Assembly: GCA_013054445.1 (NCBI GenBank)
Contig: JAAMPI010000008.1
Location: forward strand, 39,577 to 103,576
Origin: Cudoniella acicularis
Lineage: Eukaryota > Ascomycota > Leotiomycetes > Helotiales > Helotiaceae
DNA length: 64,000 nt
Direction: 5' to 3'
The translations under genes and the position numbers were made by a program. This document shows, piece by piece, positions 56,801-64,000 of the stretch; positions within the stretch are counted from its first letter, which is position 1; each line of letters starts with the position of its first letter. A model generated the notes under the pieces. That model made no database searches and was not told the origin of the DNA. It was given only the letters and a program-made list of their open reading frames with translations.

Positions 56801-58375
56801 CATGCGGAAAATCTAACCTGGGATAACAATGATCGATGCTTACTTCCATACGAAATTACAGCTCACTGTGAAAGACTGCTGGAGAATCAAAAAGCCAAGT
56901 ATGTCAGAAAAGGATTGCTCAACGAGCCCCTAGATTACAACGACAAAACCGATTATGGAATTGACGAGCACGAAAGCGCCCGAGATTTTCTTGCAACCAT
57001 CACAAAGTTCGTTGGAGGACTAGCTTCGCGTATGGCAAAAGCACGACTGAAAGCGGATTTGCACGATTTTGAGGATGATCCCCAACTTACTGGTGACGAT
57101 CATGACGAGAAGAGTGAAGATCAAGATAGTAGAGACGCGGTCGAGCGTGTCGCCAAAGTTTCTCTCCCAACATTAAAGATGTTCATTTCCCTCTGTCTCA
57201 ACAAATATGCAAAAGCCCACGTTGAGCCAGGCCACGCAGTAGGCGCCGTAGGAGCCCAATCGATTGGAGAACCCGGAACTCAAATGACCTTGAAAACTTT
57301 CCATTTTGCTGGTGTCGCTGGAATGAGTATTACTCAAGGTGTGCCACGTATCAAGGAAATTATCAATGCTTCGAAGAATATCAGTACACCTGTCATAACC
57401 TGCCCACTAGAGAACAACAAGCGGATTGAAGCTGCGCGTGTGGTGAAGGGCCGGATCGAGAAGACTTATATCTCTGATGTCATTCGCTTCATCGAAGACA
57501 TGTGGTCAGCCAAGAACGCAACATTGTGTCTTTCCGTCGACCTGGATGCTCTCAATGATATGCATCTTGGTATTACTGTGGAGAACATTGCCGAAACAAT
57601 TATCAAAAACAAGAAGCTCAAGATCAAATCTGGTGATGTATCACCCCAAGGCGATTGCATCTTCATCACTGTTACACATGAGAGCGGCGGCAACCTGGGC
57701 GCTCGTGGGGCTCCGAAAACCAAGCCCGAAGAGAAGGAGAATGACCTCTTACTTCGGGTTAACCACTTGAAGCGCGCCCTGCCAGCTCTCGCAATTTCGG
57801 GGTATCCAGATGCTACTCGAGCCATTATTCAGACCTCCGAGCAGAGTGAGCACACCGTTCATGTGGAAGGCTATGGACTTCGTGCTTGTATGACAACCGA
57901 AGGAGTAATCGGCACTCGATGTACTACCAACAGTGTCATGGAATGTCGAGAAGTGCTGGGTATCGAAGCTGCCCGTACAACCATTGCTCAAGAAATCGCA
58001 TTAGTCATGGCGGGCATGGCCATCGATCCGCGACACATGCAACTTCTCGCTGATGTCATGACATATAAGGGAGAGGTGCTGGGAATTACCCGATTTGGAC
58101 TGTCAAAGATGCGAGATAGTGTATTGCAGCTCGCCTCTTTCGAAAAGACTCCAGATCATCTTTTTGATGCTGCAGCGGGCATGAAGACGGATCAGATCGA
58201 GGGTGTTAGTGAGTGTATTATCATGGGACAGACTATGAGCGTGGGTACTGGAGCATTCCAGGTGGTTAGGCGTTTGGGTCTCAAGCCGAGTGATACGAAA
58301 GCAAAGGCGACAGCTTTTGAGGATGCTTGGAAATGGGATCAAGCAGAGAGAAAGAAGACCGCAATGAGATCATAA
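53834..58375 (+). CDS. RPC160: DNA-directed RNA polymerase III largest subunit
   Basis: Exons 53,834-53,904, 53,964-54,075, 54,143-54,292 and 54,344-58,375 (introns 59, 67 and 51 nt) give 1,454 residues, close to yeast Rpc160 (1,460). Features in order are CETCGEGLQNCNGHFGH (zinc site), a second Cys pair in [49 protein letters not shown], the catalytic NADFDGDEMNLH at about 501-512 (three Asp bind the active-site Mg2+), the bridge-helix region FFTGLTPTEFLFHAISGREG, and AVGAQSIGEPGTQMTLKTFH (trigger loop). It ends FGLSKMRDSVLQLASFEKT and GTGAFQVVRRLGL, typical of the pol III subunit. It transcribes tRNA, 5S and U6 genes in the nucleus. The first three exons are short, as is common in filamentous fungi. 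Confidence 0.95.
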
Positions 58376-58558
58376 GGAGTTTTGGGTTTTGATTATATGA
58401 CAATGACAGCAAGCATAAGCGGCAGGCGTCCATATGGGCAATAGGTTGGCCATTTGAATTTTTCGATATCCCACTGGTCTTTTCGATTCACACGAATAGA
58501 TACTGTATGTAGATAGTAGACAAGAAATACACTTGATTGGGTCAATCTTAAAGATTGA

Positions 58559-60945
58559 TCATGTCAAAAGGAATATCCCGCTAACTCCCTCGAACGCCGT
58601 GATTTTGCCACCTACCGCTTTGGAATCCCCAAAATATCTTATGCGATACTGACCCGCCTCCACGAATGATTCTGTTTCCCAGACTATCTCCACCTCACTG
58701 TGCCCTAAGATCTCGCTTGTTCTTTTCCAATTGAAGATCAAACCCCAATCACTGTCGTCCCGCACTCTTTTCCATTGTCTGGAAGCCCCATCTAATCTTT
58801 CAACAGCAGCATAAGTCTGTTCCAAACGGAGAGAATTGCGTGGATTAGCGCCGTAGAAGGTAACGGAGACAGGAGAACCAATGGAATACGATGGGCGAAC
58901 ATCAGTCTTAACCTGCCCAAATTCCTTGAAAAGGGGCGCACCGTCAAAGATGACGCCCGTGATAAAGGATAATGATCTGTTGACATTATTTGGTGGCAGT
59001 GGTCCAGGGGCAGGTCTTGACTTCGAGGAAGCGCCTAGGTATGGCAAATAGGTGAGGGTGAGGTTGACGTAAGCGTTTAGTGTGTAAGGCCCGTAGAGAG
59101 TTGAGGCGCCTTCGTAGCGCTGGATACCGTATTCCTCCGAAGTAGCAATGTAATGAGTGTAGCTGTTAGCTGGCCCACCAAGCACAACCACGGGGTCCAC
59201 CGTAGAGGATCCAGAGAGGGAAAGAGATGAGGCGCCATCATGTATAGCTTCTTTCCAACGTCTCCCTGCCATTGTAGTTGCCTCTCCAGGACTGACTATG
59301 ATTACCATCTGACCAACCCGTAGCACTTGGATGTCAACGACGTTTGGTGTCCATAAATAAGGAGATGTAATTTCTCCGACATCGAGGAGAATAGGCTTTG
59401 GAAAATGGCATCGTCTTTGGTGCTTACTAGGCTCCTTGATGAGTCCAGAAACGACCCTCCATACCGGAGAGGCATTAGGTGCATTCGGGTCATTTTGAGT
59501 AAAGTCAAAAGCACCTGGTCCATCTGAGGTACCTGCAGCGAATGAATAGCCCAGTGCTGCCGGACAAGTATGAACATAGCTTCCATTAGCTAGAGGGAAG
59601 GTAAAGTTGGACATGTCTTGGAAGGTGTGGAATGATTTGACCGAAGATCCAGTAATAGGGGTACCTTTTGTGTCGAGCGAATCGTACAAAATTTTTGCAG
59701 GCTCAAACTGTCTCTTGCCCACTTCGAAGCAAGATGCTGCACCATTATCCTTGATTCGAAAGAATGGTCCATGAGCATGACAGAATTGGCTTTTGCCATT
59801 GCTACATGTGCTGTTCTTAAAACTGCATTCTGCTCCAGTGCCATCTTCGCACCATGCTCCGAGGACATTGGGACTGGTATCGCCAACATTTGCCTGGGAA
59901 AAACCGGCAACGAAACCTTCGGCAACATTGTCTTCGGCTGAGAAACTTTTCTCGAATAAATCTGCAGCAACTCCTTTATTGTCTCCTGAAATCAGGGTGT
60001 TGTTTCCCAGCATGGAAGTGCCGTGGGTTGGGAACCAGGTCAAGACTCCAGTATTTTTGCCATCTGATGCCCGTTGGAATCTAAGTAAAGTCAAGGTCTT
60101 TTCGACCGAGCCGTCATCCTTTGCACTGGCATTGTATTTGGCCCTTTCATCTTCCGGGTTTGCAAGATACGCATAAAGACTGCGGTTGATATTCGCACCG
60201 AAAACTTTCGTCGACCCAACGGTCAAATATCCAGGTTGAAGACTAGTATGGGCTCTTTGGATCGATAACAAGACGCCGTCTACGATCGCCTTATAGCTTT
60301 GCTTATCGAAACCCTTGCTAGTGATCTGCGGCAGAAGGTAATTCAACCATGCTCCGGGACCCGAATGGGAATGCGTGCCAGTAACAGCAACATTGTGTTG
60401 TCCATATACAGCATAATCGCTTCCCAATCCAGCGAGGCCATCTAAAATTCCATACCTGATAGCAGTATCTCCGGATTGTGTGTCTAGAACCAGATAGACA
60501 AACCGGTCTTCCGGGTGTTTGACATCACCCACGATAAATGCCCGAGAGTAGAGACGCTGTCGAAGGCCAGACCCAACTTGTTTTGTATTTGCATAGCCCA
60601 TCATGTTTATTTCAACGACGGGGCTGGAAAGGAGTTAGTAAAATGCTCTGGAATATGCCAGAGTAGAGATTGATCATACCCTGTGATATCCGCTTTGCCA
60701 ACTCCTAGCAAGTACTGACTGTTTCGAGAATCCTCATTTTGGGATTGGCCATCGTTGGAATTTCCTTGAAACTTCCATGATAAAATTTGCCTCGACGAGT
60801 GTCCGAAAATATATGGACTAAGACTGAAGCCAACAAGAATGAATATGAGAGTGATGAAGGTATTGTTCCAAAAGCGCCATTTCGAGGCAGTTGGAGGATG
60901 AGATTGGGAAGGACCAGCCTTCGATTTTGAATGGGAAGAAGGCAT
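58559..60945 (-). CDS. Neutral/alkaline ceramidase, membrane-anchored
   Basis: Exons 60,945-60,680 and 60,623-58,559 with a 56-nt intron give 776 residues. The N-terminal 28 residues are Ser/Lys-rich, followed by a single membrane segment (about 29-48, NTFITLIFILVGFSLSPYIF). This fits type II anchoring rather than a cleaved signal peptide. The enzyme part begins YLLGVGKADITG and PVVEINMMGYANTKQVGSGL, and includes GTHSHSGPG (171-179, zinc ligand His) and NVGDTSPN (334-341, with the catalytic Ser). The C-terminal part has an immunoglobulin-like domain and ends in VSGIFLLT. The family hydrolyses ceramide to sphingoid base and fatty acid at the cell surface or in the secretory pathway. It converges on RPC160 (183 bp between stops) and is divergent from the BCAS2 gene. 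Confidence 0.93.
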
Positions 60946-61256
60946 AATGAGGTGACGCCTCCCGAGTGTGTTAATGCTTAATTCATGCCCGCGATATTTG
61001 TTGAGTTGAAACAGAAGCTTCTATTTGACGCGGTGTTGAAGCTAGCTCTTGAGCTTTATAGAAACGCCATAGAACCAGATAAACGCGAAGCCACATGCGC
61101 GTGCCTGATTCTCCACCAAACATCCTGGCAGCCCATCCCTGCTCCACCCGCGAATTTGTTCACGATATTTTGAACCCCAGCGCGAACTTCACTCAAAGAC
61201 GAATTGCAAGCCGAATTCCACTTTGCGATACAAGATCCAACATCTCCAAACCCAAC

Positions 61257-61898
61257 ATGTCGTCCTTAAATACCGTCCACGACTCTCTCCCCTACATAGA
61301 CGTTGAACCCAGCGCCGCAGAGCGCGCCGCAGCAGAAGCCCTTATCGCAGCAGAGCTCGGAATAGTATCAACACAACCACACCCCTCTGTCCCTCCCTTC
61401 GAAGACCAACATTTCTCCCCCCTCATCGAGGCAGAAATCCTACGTATCGAGAATAAGCAACCCTTAAACGCTATCGACCTCTCGCGCTACGAGGCTCAAG
61501 AACTCCCCGCAACCTCTCCAGATTCCGACGAGAAAGACCCAACAACATTAATTAAATGGCGAGAGGCATTATCAAAAGCATATACTTCACATACATACCT
61601 GTCGGGCCGGCAAACGAATCTTGCGCTGCTAGAACAGTTTGGGAAGAACTCGTGGTTGATTGGGAATTCGCAGCTGGAAGATGTCCTTAGAGGTCTGGAG
61701 AGGGAACTTGCAGAGCGGAAAGCAGAAATAGATGGCGTGGTTATTGAGAGAAAGAATGCGCAGGAAGGAGTTAGTGCCGAGATCAAAGGGCTCGAAGAAG
61801 GATGGAAGAGAGGTGTAGGGCGGGTGCTGGAGACGGAGGTTGCAGCCGAACAGCTCAGAAGGGAGATTTTGGAGAAACGCAGACAAGGTGCACGGTGA
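61257..61898 (+). CDS. Pre-mRNA-splicing factor BCAS2/SPF27 (Cwf7-like)
   Basis: A 213-residue intronless frame. It starts MSSLNTVHDSLPYIDVEPSA, the usual fungal beginning: short Leu-Pro-Tyr-(I/V)-D motif then AERAAAEALIAAEL. The middle has ALSKAYTSHTYLSGRQTNLA followed by LEQFGKNSWLIGNSQLE, and the C-terminal half is a long coiled coil (LERELAERKAEID... to LRREILEKRRQG). These are hallmarks of BCAS2, a core subunit of the Prp19/NineTeen complex that activates the spliceosome. The frame is open 54 codons upstream (61,095), but the upstream part lacks similarity, so 61,257 is preferred. It shares a 311-bp divergent promoter with ceramidase. Confidence 0.9.
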   Translation: MSSLNTVHDSLPYIDVEPSAAERAAAEALIAAELGIVSTQPHPSVPPFEDQHFSPLIEAEILRIENKQPLNAIDLSRYEAQELPATSPDSDEKDPTTLIKWREALSKAYTSHTYLSGRQTNLALLEQFGKNSWLIGNSQLEDVLRGLERELAERKAEIDGVVIERKNAQEGVSAEIKGLEEGWKRGVGRVLETEVAAEQLRREILEKRRQGAR

Positions 61899-62209
61899 CA
61901 ACTTCATTGCGGGTATTGTTGCGAAGCTTATTATTCTGGTTACGGCATGGCAGAGCGCCGCACCCAAGGCGCTTACGGAGTTCGAAACCCTGGCTATAGG
62001 CTCATAGCCCTGGAACAAAAAAGAGACGATACCATTCACGGGAAAGCGCTTGCGTTACATCTGATTCGAAATGTCATTGAGCTCTTTGCATCAAAGGTAT
62101 CCGAGCCACCAAACCCTATTGTATCTCATGAACGAAGGTAAACCCATGTCTTAACGCCTAAACCTCGCCTCGACCGTCCTGCCATCTTAGCATCTTACCG
62201 TCAAAATCA
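61899..62209. other. Convergent 3' flanks
   Basis: 311 bp between the stops of the BCAS2 and PKA regulatory genes. The short frame at 61,947-62,141 is not supported. Nothing else is seen. Confidence 0.5.
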
Positions 62210-63625
62210 TTACTTCTTCTGGAGAGGATCAATGTCTTCCACTCCCGTCTCATATTTTGTTCTTCTCATGATACTCTCAACAGGTCCTAACAATCTTTGG
62301 AAGCCATCCTTCCCGAGAGTAGCAACCTTGACTTCGGTTTTACTAATCACACTTGCTGCACGTGGAGCGTCGTTCAGCAAAGCAAGCTCACCGAAGTAGT
62401 CACCCTTGCTGTAATGTTTAACAGGATTCGATGTACCACTCTTGTATGCTTCAGCTTCTCCGCTTTCTAGCAGATAAAAAGCCTCGCCGGCATCTCTTTC
62501 CTTGATTATTGTTGTGCCCGCCGGGTATTTTTGAGTTTCTAGAGCATCCGCAATCTTAGACCGTTCATATCTGGTAAGGGTCGAGAGAAGAGGTACTTCC
62601 TCAAGAAAGCTCTCGTATAAGCGGCGTCGCTGGAATGTCGAGTCCATAAGAATACGACGGAACGTGATCCGATCGAGTGCCCATAATGTGCAACCAGTAT
62701 CCGCCGACATGACCGTGGCTGCTCTTGGGGCATTGTACATAAGAGCTAGCTCTCCGAAGGATCCGCCAGGCTCAATCGTGGCTACTTTGGCTCCCAGGCC
62801 CTCAAGACCTGGCTGCAAAGAGCCAGTGGGATTAACATAGACGTCGAAATTGCCTTTTTCAACTACGTAGAAGAAATCGCCCTGGTCACCTTGAGTAATC
62901 ACCTATTACACAATACGTTAGTCTTTAACGGATTGGTTGTGATCTCTGGCTTCACGTACCTTGATACCCTTCGCAGGAATTGGCTTCTCGACAAGGGCAC
63001 CCAGAATTTGGGCACTTTGCTCATCATCCAAATGGCTGAAGAGGAAATTTCCGGAAATCGACTTCTTCAATCTCGCGATCTGATCGGCAGACTTTTGGTG
63101 GAAAGGGGGTGACCAATTGTCATTCGAGGACGCTGTGGGGTTCAGCGATTCTGCAGAAACTGAAGTGCGTCTGCCCATGCCGTAATGTGCTGGGAAACCT
63201 TCGGACCCTGTTTGCTTGAAAGAAGATGGCGGTCCTTCACCAGATGCATCTCCACCAAACGATGATCCAAATGTAGAATTGCCGCCTTTTGCAAAACTGA
63301 AGTTTGCAGTCGATGGGGATGTGACAGTGTCATTCTCGTCCTCCTCCATGACTTTTGAAATAGTTCCGGAACTTAGTGGCTCAGGCTCGCTGATAGTGGG
63401 ACCGCCAAAAGGGTTAGCATTTGTACCATGCCGACCAGGGAATGTGTTTCCAGACATGTCGGAATCTTTGGAATGTGTTGCGGACAAGAGAAATTCGGCG
63501 CGTTGCGTTTCCAAACGCCGCGCGAAGAAATTGGCGCAGAACTGAAGGATATCCGAAGGGTGTGATTTGAGGATCTCTTCGTTCAACAACTCAATCTCCT
63601 GGGTATACGACTCGGGGTAGGACAT
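62210..63625 (-). CDS. pkaR: cAMP-dependent protein kinase regulatory subunit
   Basis: Exons 63,625-62,960 and 62,902-62,210 with a 57-nt GT-AG intron give 452 residues. The N-terminal dimerisation/docking helices lie in EIELLNEEILKSHPSDILQF followed by ANFFARRLETQR. A Ser/Gly/Phe-rich linker leads to the inhibitor site GRRTSVSAESLNPTA. Here a serine follows the RRT motif, so it is a substrate-like (type II) inhibitor site. Two cyclic-nucleotide-binding domains follow, each with a phosphate-binding cassette: FGELALMYNAPRAATV and FGELALLNDAPRAASV, both keeping the Glu and Arg that bind cAMP. The protein holds PKA inactive until cAMP binds, as for yeast Bcy1 and fungal PkaR. Confidence 0.94.
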
Positions 63626-64000
63626 TCGACAGGGCCGAAATCAATTGATATCCTCAATTATTTAGGCGTTTTGAAGTACTATCGCGGAATTGTATTCGTA
63701 GCAGATGACTATCGTCGGCAGTTCTGATTAGGATTTCGGTCTTGAGAAAGGGATCGAGCTATTCTGTAATTGAAGAGATTAGCAATGTTGGTGAAGAAGC
63801 TTTCGGGATGGCGAATGCGAGGTAGGATTCACTAACACCTCAGTGGAGGTCGAGAGAGACAGGGTGTGGTGGCAGAGGTTGAGCTCCGTAGGGAATGCTC
63901 GGGAGCTGCAGGAAAGGATCAACATGTGTTGTGACAGTGAGTGAAGGTCAAGGGGATGAAAAGGGACATACTCGTACAATCAATCGGCAGCGGGGTCCAG
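63626..64000. promoter_or_regulatory. Upstream region of the PKA regulatory subunit gene
   Basis: 5' flank and probable 5' leader of the minus-strand PKA gene, running to the window edge. The minus-strand frame 63,779-63,979 shows no family features. No specific element is called. Confidence 0.4.

Noticed and set aside
61095..61256. Upstream in-frame extension of the BCAS2 gene
   Set aside because: The added 54 residues do not resemble the family, and the downstream ATG gives the expected start.
1..64000. tRNA, rRNA, CRISPR array or secondary-metabolite cluster
   Set aside because: No cloverleaf, rRNA signature, regular spacer repeat or PKS/NRPS/terpene core gene was recognised; the single MDR gene at the left edge is not enough to call a cluster.

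Overview
This is a nuclear window from a filamentous ascomycete (Pezizomycotina; a leotiomycete-like fungus is my inference). The evidence is short GT-AG introns of about 50-75 nt with CTAAC-type branch points, HET-domain genes, a C2H2/fungal-specific transcription factor, a fungal-type PKA regulatory subunit, and AT-rich islands in which transposon remnants look mutated by RIP (repeat-induced point mutation, C-to-T).

The window has two compartments. Positions 1 to about 34,750 are accessory, gene-poor and repeat-rich. They hold an edge-cut MDR oxidoreductase, a decayed gene, a universal stress protein, two HET-domain genes (5,687-7,426 and 29,773-31,566), a four-exon F-box gene, a duplicated small-gene fragment, a kinase pseudogene split by a MITE, a truncated calmodulin-like gene and a subtilase remnant. 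Between them lie RIP-degraded elements. There are three LTR families, named here A, B and C. LTR-A has three copies, one of them nested in an LTR-C, and LTR-B forms a short direct pair. There is also a 1.5 kb Tc1/mariner-like transposon with 38-bp inverted ends, a 390-bp TA-flanked MITE, a 388-bp MITE with an 8-bp target duplication, and a Fot1/pogo-like transposase tail.

From about 34,757 to the end the window is core genome with dense, conserved, intron-bearing housekeeping genes. In order these are: the C-terminal end of a UBP14/USP5-type deubiquitinase, a DUG1-type dipeptidase, a C2H2 plus fungal_trans regulator preceded by a very long intergenic region, a GFRxG-repeat coiled-coil protein with a duplicated exon-intron unit, eIF2B beta (GCD7), the lipid-regulating phosphatase NEM1, RNA polymerase III largest subunit (RPC160), neutral ceramidase, the splicing factor BCAS2/SPF27 and the PKA regulatory subunit. 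The junction between the compartments falls on a run of Ns, and the deubiquitinase lacks its 5' part there, so a misjoin is possible.

No operons are expected or seen. NEM1 (phosphatidate phosphatase control) and ceramidase both act in lipid metabolism, and GCD7 and RPC160 in the translation apparatus, but I read this as ordinary synteny. No tRNA, rRNA or CRISPR was recognised. Splice sites were placed by eye. For each spliced gene given an exon list with a protein length, the exon lengths sum to a multiple of three.
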